Numbered from the stretch's first letter, positions 50,505-60,126 are shown. The stretch: DNA of 64,000 bases from Stutzerimonas stutzeri (GCA_002387205.1 DGLA01000020.1:14828-78827); one strand, 5' to 3'. The notes: generated by a model from the letters alone, not told the origin. Program-made: numbers and translations.

Positions 50505-50601
50505 CAATGACTGGGCCTGGGTCGCGTACGAACGTTATAAGGGGCGCGCATTCTAACATCGCCGTAAGTGGCGCATTTCGCTTGTTTTCTTAAGGGGTTT
50601 T

Positions 50602-51786
50602 ATGGATTGCCGTCGATTGGGGCTGGCCTGGTTAACCTTGGGTCTGCTCTGGTTTTTGCTTGGCATAACGTGGAGTTCTACGACGAAGCTCTACCAGCAA
50701 GGTTTGATAGTTTTGTTCTGGCTTCCGGCTTTATGGATGTCCTGGTCTCGGAGGCAGTATCTCCTTGACGTCTGGCGGCTTGAAAAACCCCTCTTATCAG
50801 CCCTGTTTGCTTTGCTCGTGTGGAGTGCACTCAGCGTGATATGGACCGCTGCCGACGAGCCCGCACGTGAAGCCAAGCGGTTGCTCTATGTCGTGTGCTT
50901 CCTGCTGGGCCTGCTCTTGGTGGGGGGCGTACCTTATCGTATGACCGCTGTGCTGCAATGGGCTGGCTTTGGGCTGGCATTCGCTGCGTTAGCAGCCCTT
51001 GTATACCACTACGGCATAGTGGGCATGCCTTGGGAGTGGCGGATTGTTGGGCTCGGCCTGCTTGACCATCCGATTATCGGAGGCTATGTGGCCGGAATGG
51101 CGTTGATATGGTGGTCATGTCTGCCTCCCAAGCGGACAGCGATGCGTCTTGTCTGGGCGGCCGGGCTATTGATGCTGTTTACATTCACGGTGATGACTCA
51201 GAGCCGAGGATTGTGGATCGCGCTGTTGGCTAGCGTACTGTTGATGCCTCTCTGGCGAGCCGGGCGCGCAGGCTTGATCATGGCCTTTCTTTTCGTCGTC
51301 GCGGCGATCCTCGGTTATTGGTTGTTTGGTCAGTATGTGGTCGCCAGAGGCACCTCATACCGTCCCGAAATCTTTGCTTCGAGTGTTGGGATGATTACAG
51401 ATAGGCCCTGGCTGGGCTTGGGACTGGGAAGCGACTATCGAGTCGAGGCGCTGGGGCGTTTGTTTGATCACACGCATAATCTGTTCACCCATGTGGCCTT
51501 GGAGCTGGGCCTGCCTGGCCTCATTCTCTGGCTGGTGGTTTGGGGTCGCAGCTTAGTCATAGCAGTGCGCGAGCGTGCTACGACGCTGGGCAACATGCTT
51601 ATCGGCCTATGGGTGTTCTGCACCATGGCACTGCTGTTCGATGGCGCGAGTCTCTGGGATTCGCCTCGACCCGAATGGTTCTTGACCTGGCTGCCAGTGG
51701 GATTGGCGCTTGGGCTAATCGGCATGCGAGCTACCTCGAAGTGTTACCATTCCCGCCCTTCAACGCGCGAGTGCAGTCCTCTATGA
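50602..51786 (+). CDS. waaL: O-antigen ligase WaaL
   Basis: Inner-membrane ligase that joins undecaprenyl-linked O antigen to lipid A-core in the periplasm. About eleven hydrophobic segments span the 394 residues. Conserved residues are TQSRGLW in the middle and the periplasmic-loop histidine motif FDHTHNLFTHVALELGLPG. Sequence is as usual poorly conserved, but topology, motifs and the position before msbA agree. Its stop overlaps the msbA start (ATGA). Confidence 0.92.
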   Translation: MDCRRLGLAWLTLGLLWFLLGITWSSTTKLYQQGLIVLFWLPALWMSWSRRQYLLDVWRLEKPLLSALFALLVWSALSVIWTAADEPAREAKRLLYVVCFLLGLLLVGGVPYRMTAVLQWAGFGLAFAALAALVYHYGIVGMPWEWRIVGLGLLDHPIIGGYVAGMALIWWSCLPPKRTAMRLVWAAGLLMLFTFTVMTQSRGLWIALLASVLLMPLWRAGRAGLIMAFLFVVAAILGYWLFGQYVVARGTSYRPEIFASSVGMITDRPWLGLGLGSDYRVEALGRLFDHTHNLFTHVALELGLPGLILWLVVWGRSLVIAVRERATTLGNMLIGLWVFCTMALLFDGASLWDSPRPEWFLTWLPVGLALGLIGMRATSKCYHSRPSTRECSPL

Positions 51787-53600
51787 GTGGCTCATCCCTG
51801 AACGCTGACACGGCATCCGGTCTCAGCATTTATTTGCGCTTGCTGCGCTATGTGATTCCGTACTGGAAGTTGTTCGCTGTCAGCCTGCTGGGTTTTCTGA
51901 TTTTTGCATCCACCCAGCCGATGCTCGGCTACATCCTAAAGTTCTTTGTCGATGGGCTGAACAATCCCGATGCAAGCTTTTTCGCTCAAGTGCCGCACCT
52001 GAGCGAACTGGAGTGGCTAGCCGACCTCAAGCTGCTGCAGGCTGTGCCGCTGCTGATCGTGCTGATTGCGGTGATGCAGGGTATTGGTTCTTTTCTCGGT
52101 AATTACTTTCTCGCCAGAGTGTCGTTGGGGTTAGTGCACGATCTGCGCGTGGCTCTGTTCAACAACCTGCTCGTGTTGCCCAACCCTTATTTTGACAATC
52201 ACAACTCCGGCCATCTTATTTCGCGTATTACCTATAACGTGACCATGGTGACCGGCGCAGCAACCGATGCGATAAAGGTGGTGGTGCGAGAGGGCATGAC
52301 GGTGATCTTCCTGTTCGCCACGCTGTTATGGATGAACTGGAAGCTGACACTAGTAATGGTCGTTATTCTGCCGGTCATTGGCGTAATGGTGTCCAGTGCC
52401 AGCAAGAAATTTCGCAAGCAGAGCAAGAAGATCCAGGTCGCGATGGGTGACGTTACCCATGTGGCGTCCGAAACGATTCAAGGTTACCGAGTGGTGCGTA
52501 GCTTCGGTGGCGAGTCGTATGAGCAAAATCGCTTTTTTGATGCCAGTACCGACAACACCGCCAAGCAGCTGCGCATGGTCAAGACCAATGCGGTCTACAC
52601 CCCGACGTTGCAGTTGGTGATCTACAGCGCGATGGCAGTGCTGATGTTCCTGGTTCTGTACATGCGTGGGGACGCCTCGGCGGGTGATCTGGTCGCCTAC
52701 ATTACGCTTGCCGGTTTGCTGCCCAAACCCATCCGGCAGCTATCAGAGGTGAGTTCTACGATCCAGAAGGGCGTTTCCGGAGCTGAAAGTATTTTCGAGC
52801 AACTTGACGAGTCGCCAGAAGTCGACAGGGGCACGTTCGAGCGCGAGAAGGTAACCGGGAAACTGGATGTCAGCGATTTGAGCTTCGTCTATCCGGGGAC
52901 GGACAAGCAGGTGCTGTACGACGTCAGTTTCAACGTCGAGCCAGGGCAGATGGTGGCGCTGGTTGGGCGTTCAGGGAGCGGCAAGTCGACCCTGGCCAAC
53001 CTGATTCCGCGCTTTTACCATCATGATCGTGGGCAGATCCTGCTCGATGGAGTAGAGATCGAAGATTACACCCTGCGCAATTTGCGTCGGCACATCGCGT
53101 TGGTCACTCAGCAGGTCACGCTTTTCAATGACACGGTTGCCAACAATATCGCTTATGGCGATCTGGCGGGCGCACCGCTTGAAGATATCCAGCGCGCGGC
53201 GCGCGATGCCTATGCCGATGAGTTCATTCAGCAGATGCCTCAGGGCTACGACACCCCTGTCGGTGAGAATGGCGTGCTGCTTTCCGGTGGGCAGCGCCAA
53301 CGCCTGGCCATTGCCCGCGCGCTGCTGAAGAACGCACCGGTTCTGATTCTGGACGAGGCTACGTCAGCGCTGGATACCGAGTCCGAACGGCATATCCAGG
53401 GTGCGCTGGATCATGCGATGGCAGGGCGTACGACGCTGGTCATCGCCCATCGGCTAAGCACGATCGAGAAGGCCGACCTGATCCTGGTGATGGAGCAAGG
53501 CCGCATCGTCGAGCGTGGTACCCATGCGCAGCTGCTCCTGGCCAACGGCCCATACGCCCGCTTGCACGAAACGCAATTCAAGAGTGACGAGCCGACTTGA
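51783..53600 (+). CDS. msbA: Lipid A-core flippase MsbA
   Basis: ABC exporter half-transporter that flips lipid A-core across the inner membrane; works as a homodimer. Six membrane segments in residues about 20-310, then the ATPase domain with Walker A GRSGSGKST, Q-loop TQQVTLF, signature LSGGQRQR, Walker B VLILDEATSALD and H-loop VIAHRLST. I start at 51783, giving 605 residues; the frame upstream to 51540 lies in waaL. Confidence 0.96.
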   Translation: MSGSSLNADTASGLSIYLRLLRYVIPYWKLFAVSLLGFLIFASTQPMLGYILKFFVDGLNNPDASFFAQVPHLSELEWLADLKLLQAVPLLIVLIAVMQGIGSFLGNYFLARVSLGLVHDLRVALFNNLLVLPNPYFDNHNSGHLISRITYNVTMVTGAATDAIKVVVREGMTVIFLFATLLWMNWKLTLVMVVILPVIGVMVSSASKKFRKQSKKIQVAMGDVTHVASETIQGYRVVRSFGGESYEQNRFFDASTDNTAKQLRMVKTNAVYTPTLQLVIYSAMAVLMFLVLYMRGDASAGDLVAYITLAGLLPKPIRQLSEVSSTIQKGVSGAESIFEQLDESPEVDRGTFEREKVTGKLDVSDLSFVYPGTDKQVLYDVSFNVEPGQMVALVGRSGSGKSTLANLIPRFYHHDRGQILLDGVEIEDYTLRNLRRHIALVTQQVTLFNDTVANNIAYGDLAGAPLEDIQRAARDAYADEFIQQMPQGYDTPVGENGVLLSGGQRQRLAIARALLKNAPVLILDEATSALDTESERHIQGALDHAMAGRTTLVIAHRLSTIEKADLILVMEQGRIVERGTHAQLLLANGPYARLHETQFKSDEPT

Positions 53601-53677
53601 AGCTGGCGTTGCCTGTTGGCGGCCGATGCTGGTAATGCCCGCCAAGCCAGCGCTGCGCCGGCCTGGGCGGTTCGTCA

Positions 53678-53686
53678 TGTTATGAT
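53678..53686 (+). promoter_or_regulatory. Extended -10 promoter candidate for hldE
   Basis: TGTTATGAT is an extended -10 (TG-N-TATGAT) with no matching -35. It would give a start near 53693 and a leader of about 22 bases before the hldE ATG, allowing separate expression of hldE from msbA. Confidence 0.45.
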
Positions 53687-53715
53687 CCTCCGCTTTTTTT
53701 GCTCCGGAGCCCCTG

Positions 53716-55137
53716 ATGAAACTGTCCATGCCTCGTTTCGACCAAGCCTCCGTTCTGGTGGTTGGCGATGTCATGCTCGATCGATACTGGCATGGCGGTA
53801 CTTCGCGGATATCGCCCGAGGCGCCTGTGCCGGTGGTCAAGGTCGAGCAGGTGGAGGATCGGCCGGGAGGGGCCGCCAACGTTGCGCTGAACATCGCCGC
53901 GCTTGGCGCGCCGGCGGCATTGGTCGGGGTAACCGGGGTCGATGAGGCGCGGCAGAGTCTTACCGATAGCCTTGCTGCAGCTGGGGTCGGGGCGTATTTC
54001 CAATCAATCGAGCATCAGCCGACAATCATCAAGCTGCGGGTGATGAGTCGTCATCAACAGTTGTTGCGGATGGATTTCGAGGAGCCCTTCGATACGGACC
54101 CCGCTGCGCTGCTGGCTCAGGTCGAGGCGCTGCTGGACGGCGTCAAGGTGCTCATTCTCTCCGACTACGGCAAAGGCGCGTTGCGCAATCACCAGGCCCT
54201 GATCCAGGCGGCTCGCCAGCGCGGCATTCCAGTACTGGCCGATCCCAAGGGCAAGAACTTCGAGATTTATCGAGGCGCGTCGGTGATCACGCCGAATCTG
54301 GGAGAGTTCGAGGCTATTGTCGGCCATTGTGCGGACGAGGTGGAGCTGGTCTCGAAAGGCGCCGCGCTTATGCAAGAACTCGAGCTGGGCGCCTTGCTGG
54401 TCACCCGAGGCGAGCATGGCATGACGCTGCTGCGTCCCGAGCATTCCCCGTTGCACCTGCCAGCGCGAGCGCGCGAGGTATTTGACGTAACTGGCGCCGG
54501 CGACACCGTCATCTCAACCCTTGCCGCCGCGCTTGCCGCCGGCGAAGAGCTTCCGCAAGCGGTGGCGTTGGCCAACCTGGCCGCTGGTATCGTGGTCGGC
54601 AAGCTGGGTACTGCCTGCATCAGCGCACCCGAACTGCGGCGTGCGGTGCAACGTGAAGAGGGCTCCGAGCGGGGCGTGATGACCCTCGAGCAGCTGCTTA
54701 CCGCGATCGAGGATGCCCGTGCCGATGGCGAGAAGATTGTCTTTACCAATGGCTGTTTCGACATCCTGCATGCCGGGCATGTGACCTACCTGGAGCAGGC
54801 GCGCGCGCAGGGTGATCGCCTGATCGTCGCGGTCAATGACGATGGCTCGGTGAGTCGCCTGAAAGGGCCGGGTCGGCCGATCAATTCGGTCGATCGACGC
54901 ATGGCGGTGCTGGCCGGGCTGGGTGCGGTGGACTGGGTGGTCTGCTTTGCCGAAGACACGCCGGAAAAGCTGCTCGCCGAGGTCAGGCCGGACGTACTGG
55001 TCAAGGGCGGGGATTACGGGGTCGATCAGGTCGTCGGTGCGGACCTGGTTACTGCCTACGGCGGCGAGGTCCGCGTCCTGGGGCTCGTCGAGAACAGTTC
55101 CACCACGGCCATCGTCGAAAAGATCCGCCAGCGGTAG
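53716..55137 (+). CDS. hldE: Bifunctional heptose 7-phosphate kinase / heptose 1-phosphate adenylyltransferase HldE
   Basis: Makes ADP-heptose precursors in the cytoplasm for WaaC and WaaF. The N-terminal ribokinase-type domain (about 1-320) has RPGGAANVALNIAALG and the anion hole FDVTGAGDTV. The C-terminal nucleotidyltransferase domain (about 340-473) has FTNGCFDILHAGHVTYL and LKGPGRPIN. 473 residues is the full two-domain length. It is separated from msbA by 115 bases with a promoter candidate, and convergent with the next gene. Confidence 0.97.
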   Translation: MKLSMPRFDQASVLVVGDVMLDRYWHGGTSRISPEAPVPVVKVEQVEDRPGGAANVALNIAALGAPAALVGVTGVDEARQSLTDSLAAAGVGAYFQSIEHQPTIIKLRVMSRHQQLLRMDFEEPFDTDPAALLAQVEALLDGVKVLILSDYGKGALRNHQALIQAARQRGIPVLADPKGKNFEIYRGASVITPNLGEFEAIVGHCADEVELVSKGAALMQELELGALLVTRGEHGMTLLRPEHSPLHLPARAREVFDVTGAGDTVISTLAAALAAGEELPQAVALANLAAGIVVGKLGTACISAPELRRAVQREEGSERGVMTLEQLLTAIEDARADGEKIVFTNGCFDILHAGHVTYLEQARAQGDRLIVAVNDDGSVSRLKGPGRPINSVDRRMAVLAGLGAVDWVVCFAEDTPEKLLAEVRPDVLVKGGDYGVDQVVGADLVTAYGGEVRVLGLVENSSTTAIVEKIRQR

Positions 55138-55190
55138 CGCTCGTGTCAATGGCGTCCGGGCGGTTCTGATCGGGCGAAATGGACCTGACT

Positions 55191-56078
55191 TCAGCCAGAC
55201 GCTGCAACCGTGATGGTCCTGATCCAGTCGCGCCAGCTGATCCGCTCCTCTCGCATGACCCAGTCTTGCTGCGCGGCAAAACTCTCCGAGAGCCATAGGC
55301 CGCGTGTGCTGGCGGGCACCGGCTGGCCCTTGCGCAAGGTGAACAGTGCGGGGGTTGGTCGACCCCCTTGCAGCGGAACCAGATAGAGATCGGGGCGGCT
55401 GCGCGACAATTCGGCGACCAGTTTGCCGTCTTCCAGCCGCTCATCCACATGAAACAGGCTGAGTTCGCGGGTTTCCTTTGGTAGTTCGAGGCGCATGTCG
55501 TAAACCAGCTGCAGGGATGCCGTCGGAAGGTGGACATAGGCCCGGGGCTGCTCTATCAACGTCATCTGGCCGCACTGGATCGGCCGGGCCGAGCCGGGCA
55601 GGGAGGCCAGGTTGAAGCACACCGCCTCCCGATAGCGCAGGCTGCTCTGATAGGGTGATGGCAGCCAGGTATCGCCGAAACGACCTGCCAGCCAGCCTTC
55701 GGGCGTTTCCAGCAGGCACTCTTCGGCGACCTCCTGAATGGCTGTCAGCAAGGGCAGGCTGAGTTCATGGGCCGGTACGTAGCCGGAGATCAGCTTGAGC
55801 ACCACATCACCGCGGTCATGGCGTTGCTGGCGCACCAGCACCCAGTAGTCCTGGCCTTGCCAACTGAGTGTCAGGCGTACCGAAACACCGAGGTTCGCCA
55901 GTTCCAGGCTGAAGCGGGCGGGGTCCTCGACGGCTACCGGACGGCGACGTTCGAGCATCTCGGTGAAATTCAGCGGGCGCCCGAGGCTCTGGTAGCGCAG
56001 GCCTTCCGGGCTTGCTTCGACGAGCAGCGGCAAGGTCTTGAAAACGGTCGGATTCTTGCGGATCAGCACGCGCGGCAT
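55191..56078 (-). CDS. Hypothetical protein with degenerate Nudix-like box
   Basis: 295-residue protein found at this place in Pseudomonas (PA4993 region). I see a segment GYVPAHELSLPLLTAIQEV followed by AEECLLE that resembles a Nudix box (G-x5-E then REV-x-EE), but the arginine is Q, the spacing is two longer and the final glycine is missing. So a Nudix fold without normal hydrolase activity is possible. Some databases name this family a metal ABC transporter ATPase; I see no Walker motif to support that. Second half unknown. Confidence 0.65.
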   Translation of the reverse strand: MPRVLIRKNPTVFKTLPLLVEASPEGLRYQSLGRPLNFTEMLERRRPVAVEDPARFSLELANLGVSVRLTLSWQGQDYWVLVRQQRHDRGDVVLKLISGYVPAHELSLPLLTAIQEVAEECLLETPEGWLAGRFGDTWLPSPYQSSLRYREAVCFNLASLPGSARPIQCGQMTLIEQPRAYVHLPTASLQLVYDMRLELPKETRELSLFHVDERLEDGKLVAELSRSRPDLYLVPLQGGRPTPALFTLRKGQPVPASTRGLWLSESFAAQQDWVMREERISWRDWIRTITVAASG

Positions 56079-56116
56079 TCGGCTACTCCTGGCAGAAGGC
56101 GGCCGAGTGGCCGTAC

Positions 56117-56929
56117 TTATTGTTGTTGGGATAAAACGGATGCGGCGGTTCGCACGTTATCTGACAAGTGTTGCGGGTTGATGGTGCCAACGATGGCTGC
56201 GCCGACCCCAGGGTGGGCGAACAGCAGCTCGAAGCTGGCCCGCACAGGGTCATCCGCGGCAGACAGGCAAGCATGGCCGCTGGCCAGCGCCTTCTTCACC
56301 AGGATGCCCTTGGCGTGTTTCTGAGCGTAGTCGAGTACCGGGCGTTCGGTCTGTTCGTTGAGGTTGTAGGTCACCATCGCGCAATCGCCCCTCTCAAGTG
56401 CAAGCAAGCCGCCTTCGACGGTCTTGCCGGACAGGCCGTAGCCGAGGATCTTGCCTTCGCGCTTGAGCTCGGCGAGGGTTTCATAAACGCCGCTATGCCG
56501 CAGGATCTCCACGTCTCGCCCATCCGAATGCACAAGGACCAGATCGATACGATCGGTCTGAAGCCGCTGCAGGCTGCGCTCGACGGACCGCCGCGTGTGT
56601 GCGGGAGAGAAATCGAACTGCGACTGACCGTCGACGAATTCCTCGCCAACCTTGCTCACCACTACCCAGTGATCGCGCTGACCCTGCAGCAAAGGCCCAA
56701 GCCGCTGCTCGCTGACGCCATAGGCGGGCGCCGTATCGATCAGGTTGATCCCCAGGTCGCGGGCCAGCCGCAGCAGCGCCCGTGCCTGCGCATCATCTGG
56801 AATACGGAAGCCGTTGGGGTATTTCACGCCCTGGTCGCGGCCCAGCTTGACCGTTCCCAGGCCCAGCGGCGAAACCCACAGCCCGGTGCTGCCAAGCGGG
56901 CGGTACAGCTCGTGCAGTGTCGTCTCCAT
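56117..56929 (-). CDS. Aldo/keto reductase
   Basis: 270-residue TIM-barrel oxidoreductase. Seen: LGLGTVKLGRDQG, NLIDTAPAYGVSEQRLG with the catalytic aspartate and tyrosine, the lysine in WVVVSKVGEEF, and IDLVLVHSDGRD. The C-terminal cofactor region contains GAAIVGTINPQHLSDNV. Substrate unknown. The start codon shares one base with the stop of the FAD oxidoreductase gene, so the pair is likely coupled. Same neighbours in P. aeruginosa (PA4991-PA4992). Confidence 0.88.
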   Translation of the reverse strand: METTLHELYRPLGSTGLWVSPLGLGTVKLGRDQGVKYPNGFRIPDDAQARALLRLARDLGINLIDTAPAYGVSEQRLGPLLQGQRDHWVVVSKVGEEFVDGQSQFDFSPAHTRRSVERSLQRLQTDRIDLVLVHSDGRDVEILRHSGVYETLAELKREGKILGYGLSGKTVEGGLLALERGDCAMVTYNLNEQTERPVLDYAQKHAKGILVKKALASGHACLSAADDPVRASFELLFAHPGVGAAIVGTINPQHLSDNVRTAASVLSQQQ

Positions 56930-58101
56930 CAGAACAATCCTTCCCAGAAGGGGCCTGTGATTGCTGGGCGGGGCAGTTCGGGCAGGGGCGGTTGCGGTTG
57001 CGGATGGATGGCGTCGCGCACCAGCGCAGCTTCGACACGGTCGGCGAAATCAGGCGACAGCGCCAGCTTGGTGGGCCAACCGACCAGCAGGCGGCCCTGT
57101 TCGGCAAGAAAGGCATTGTCCGGCCTGGCGAGGGCCGATTGAGCCGGTTCGGCCCGATCAATGCGAAGCGTTGCCCACTTCGCCTCGGAGAGATCGATCC
57201 AGGGTACCAACTCGGCCAGCTCACGCTGGGCTGCAGCAATCTGCCCGGCCTCGTCACGGGCAACGCCGCTCGCTTCAGCGAGATCACCCCCCAGGTACCA
57301 CACCCATCCACCGTCTCCAGCTGGGTGGCTGGTCACGGTGATGCGAGGTTTGGAACCGCCGCCAAGGCAGTGCGCGTAGAGGGGCTTCAGCGTAGGCGCC
57401 TTGACGATGACCATGTGCAGCGGACGTTTCTGCATCGCCGGTTGGACGAGCCCCAGTGCGCTCAGCAGCTCGGCATTGCCCGCGCCAGCGGTCAGCACGA
57501 TGCGTTGTGCGCGCACTGACCGACCATCGATGAGCAGGCCGGACAGTTCCCCGTCTTCCAGCAGTGGCTCGATGCGGTCGGCTTGCAAGAGGCCGGGCCC
57601 GGCGAGTTCCGCAAGGCGCTGGATCAGGCTGGGCACATCCAGCACCAGTTCGCTGAGCCGATACACCTTGCCCTTGAAGCGCGGGTCTTGCAGCGCCGGC
57701 GGCAGGTCGCCGCCCTTGACCTGGCCGACCCGTGAACGCACCGCCTTGCTGGCGAAAAAGCTGGTGAGATTGCCGGTCAGGGTGCCGGGAGACCAGAGGT
57801 AATGTGCGTCGGATAACAGCCGTACGCCCGTTAAGTCCAACTCGCCGTTGCCCTCGAGCGCTTTGCGCCAGCGCCGCGGCATATCGGCGATGGCTTCCGA
57901 TGCGCCGGTCAAGGCGCCGCTCAGGGCGTACTTGGTGCCGCCGTGGATGATGCCCTGCGACTTTACGCTCTGCCCCCCACCGAGCACCCCCTTGTCCACC
58001 AGCAGCGTCGAATAGCCTAGTCGGCGCAGGCGAGCGTTCAGCCACAGGCCGGCAACACCACCGCCTACGATCAGGACATCGGTGCTCAGGGAATCGGACA
58101 T
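56929..58101 (-). CDS. FAD-dependent oxidoreductase (DAO family)
   Basis: 390-residue flavoprotein. The N-terminal FAD fingerprint is DVLIVGGGVAGLWLNARLRR, followed by LVDKGVLGGGQSVKSQG, in the style of the glycine oxidase/DAO fold; AGAGNAELLSALG lies in the middle. The substrate is not evident. It is upstream of the aldo/keto reductase in a minus-strand pair. Confidence 0.87.
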   Translation of the reverse strand: MSDSLSTDVLIVGGGVAGLWLNARLRRLGYSTLLVDKGVLGGGQSVKSQGIIHGGTKYALSGALTGASEAIADMPRRWRKALEGNGELDLTGVRLLSDAHYLWSPGTLTGNLTSFFASKAVRSRVGQVKGGDLPPALQDPRFKGKVYRLSELVLDVPSLIQRLAELAGPGLLQADRIEPLLEDGELSGLLIDGRSVRAQRIVLTAGAGNAELLSALGLVQPAMQKRPLHMVIVKAPTLKPLYAHCLGGGSKPRITVTSHPAGDGGWVWYLGGDLAEASGVARDEAGQIAAAQRELAELVPWIDLSEAKWATLRIDRAEPAQSALARPDNAFLAEQGRLLVGWPTKLALSPDFADRVEAALVRDAIHPQPQPPLPELPRPAITGPFWEGLF

Positions 58102-58168
58102 GGACAGGCCTCGTTGTGAAATCAGGCGGGCAGTATAACCCCTTGGCTGCCACCATCATTCGATACGG

Positions 58169-58501
58169 TTAATGCCCTGTCGTGCCGGAAAACAGTTGGA
58201 TCACGGCCACGCCGGCAATGATCAGCCCCATGCCGAGCGCCGCAGGCAGATCGAGTTTCTGCCCATAGATCAGCGCGGCCGCGATGCTCACCAGCACGAT
58301 GCCGAGACCGGCCCAGACGGCATAGGCGATCCCCACCGGGATCGTCTTGACCACCAGGCTGAGCATCCAGAACGAGACGCTGTAGCCAACCACCACCAGG
58401 AGCAGCGGCAGCGGTCGGCTGAAGCCTGCCAGCGCTTTCATCGATGTGGTAGCGATCACCTCGGCGGTAATGGCGATGGCGAGGTAGATATAGCCAGTCA
58501 T
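58169..58501 (-). CDS. SMR family multidrug transporter (EmrE type)
   Basis: 110-residue protein with four membrane helices, a proton-coupled exporter of lipophilic cations that works as an antiparallel dimer. The essential membrane glutamate lies at residue 14 in AIAITAEVIATTSMKAL; YAVWAGLGIVLVS is the family signature in helix 3. Relatives include EmrE, SugE and Qac proteins; the AEV and YAVWAG(L/I)G motifs favour the EmrE/Qac side. Divergent from waaA. Confidence 0.93.
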   Translation of the reverse strand: MTGYIYLAIAITAEVIATTSMKALAGFSRPLPLLLVVVGYSVSFWMLSLVVKTIPVGIAYAVWAGLGIVLVSIAAALIYGQKLDLPAALGMGLIIAGVAVIQLFSGTTGH

Positions 58502-58645
58502 AGGGACTCCGGTTGGTGCCTTTCGTATGGAAAGCCGCGGTCATTCGGCTTCGGTGGGCTGGGCAAGTTCTACGCAGGGTCGCGGAAACTCACAACAAGC
58601 TTCGCGGTGGCCGTTGCGTCGGCGCCTTTGCTAAGCTCCGCGCCC

Positions 58646-59917
58646 ATGAACCGTGCCCTCTATACGCTGCTGTTTCATCTTGCCCTGCCTCTAATCCTGG
58701 TTCGCCTGCTCTGGCGTGCTCGGCGTGCGCCGGCGTATTCCAGGCGAATCGGCGAGCGTTTCGCCCTGCGGCTGCCCGCATTCCAGTCAGGTGGCATCTG
58801 GGTGCACGCGGTCTCGGTCGGAGAGAGTATCGCGGCGGCGCCGATGATCCGTGAGCTCAGGGCTCGCCATCCGGACTTGCCAATCACCGTGACCTGCATG
58901 ACCCCGACCGGCTCCGAGCGTATCAAGGCGCTGTTTGGTGACAGGGTCCAGCACTGCTACCTGCCCTATGATCTGCCCTGGGCGGCATCGCGCTTTCTCG
59001 ACCGGCTGCAACCAGAGCTGGCCGTGGTCATGGAGACCGAGCTCTGGCCCAACCATATCCATCAATGCGCCCGGCGTGGTATTCCGGTCGCGCTGGCCAA
59101 CGCAAGGCTGTCCGAACGATCGGCGCGAGGCTATGCGCGGTTTGCCCGCTTGACCGCACCGATGCTGGCCGAGCTGAGCCTGATTGCGGCTCAGACCGAG
59201 GCCGAGGCCCTGCGCTTCAGGGAGCTGGGCGCGAGTGAAGCCAGCGTGCAGGTAACCGGTTCGATCAAGTTCGACCTCACGGTTGATCCGGCACTGCCGA
59301 TTCGCGCGGCACAGCTGCGCCAGCAATGGGGCGCAGAGACGAGGCCCGTCTGGATCGGCGCAAGTACTCACACCGGTGAAGACGAGATTCTGCTGGCGGC
59401 CCATCGGCTGCTGTTGGCAGAGCACCCTGACGCCCTGCTGATCCTTGTGCCACGTCATCCCGAGCGCTTTCGCTCCGTGCATGAGCTTTGCTGTAAACAG
59501 GGTTTCAGCACGGTTCGCCGGTCTCTCGAGGAGCCGCCGCGCGCCGATACCCAGGTGATGCTAGGCGACACCATGGGCGAATTGCTGTTTCTGTTCGCGC
59601 TGGCTGATGTCGCTTTCGTCGGCGGAAGCCTGGTGCCAACGGGCGGGCACAACCTGCTTGAACCGGCCGCGTTGGGCAAGCCTGTGCTGACGGGGCCGCA
59701 CCTGTTCAACTTCCTCGACATCGCCGCACAGATGCGTGATGCCGGTGCGCTCGTCGAAATCGGCAGCGCGCCCGAGCTGGCCGCTTCGATCAAGACATTC
59801 TGGAACGATCCCGAGCAGGCGGAACGGGCGCGAATTGCAGGGCTGGGTGTGCTGCAAAACAACCAGGGTGCGTTGGAGCGATTGCTGGCGGGGCTCGGGC
59901 GCCTGCTCCGGAACTGA
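58646..59917 (+). CDS. waaA: 3-deoxy-D-manno-octulosonic acid transferase WaaA (KdtA)
   Basis: Transfers Kdo from CMP-Kdo to lipid IVA at the cytoplasmic face of the inner membrane. A single N-terminal hydrophobic segment (LYTLLFHLALPLILVRLLWR) anchors it. Seen: WVHAVSVGESIAAAP with the catalytic glutamate region, METELWPN, GSIKFDL and VGGSLVPTGGHNLLEPAA. I start at 58646, giving 423 residues; the open frame back to 58172 is antisense to the SMR gene. Confidence 0.95.
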   Translation: MNRALYTLLFHLALPLILVRLLWRARRAPAYSRRIGERFALRLPAFQSGGIWVHAVSVGESIAAAPMIRELRARHPDLPITVTCMTPTGSERIKALFGDRVQHCYLPYDLPWAASRFLDRLQPELAVVMETELWPNHIHQCARRGIPVALANARLSERSARGYARFARLTAPMLAELSLIAAQTEAEALRFRELGASEASVQVTGSIKFDLTVDPALPIRAAQLRQQWGAETRPVWIGASTHTGEDEILLAAHRLLLAEHPDALLILVPRHPERFRSVHELCCKQGFSTVRRSLEEPPRADTQVMLGDTMGELLFLFALADVAFVGGSLVPTGGHNLLEPAALGKPVLTGPHLFNFLDIAAQMRDAGALVEIGSAPELAASIKTFWNDPEQAERARIAGLGVLQNNQGALERLLAGLGRLLRN

Positions 59918-59970
59918 CCACGCCTGGGAACATGCACGCGACACGCAGATAAGCCGCCAAGATAACCCCA

Positions 59971-60084
59971 TTCGCGGCCATGGGCCGCTCCTACAAGGTC
60001 ATGCCGTACGGGTCACGCCGGCGCTGAACACCCCACTGCGCGACCACAAGCCTCGCCTCCGTAGGAGCGGGCCATGCCCGCGAA
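59971..60084. repeat. Inverted pair of REP sequences (REPIN-like)
   Basis: 59971-59994 and 60061-60084 are 24-base inverted copies of the Pseudomonas-type REP (GTAGGAGCGGGCCATGCCCG and relatives). Each arm is itself a palindrome: GCGGCC-ATG-GGCCGC on the left, GCGGGC-CAT-GCCCGC on the right. The arms differ at two positions that keep each hairpin paired. Lies between waaA and tolC ends. Confidence 0.85.
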
Positions 60085-60126
60085 GGGGGCGTGGTCAGTG
60101 AGAGAGGTCCGGATACTCGAAGCCGG

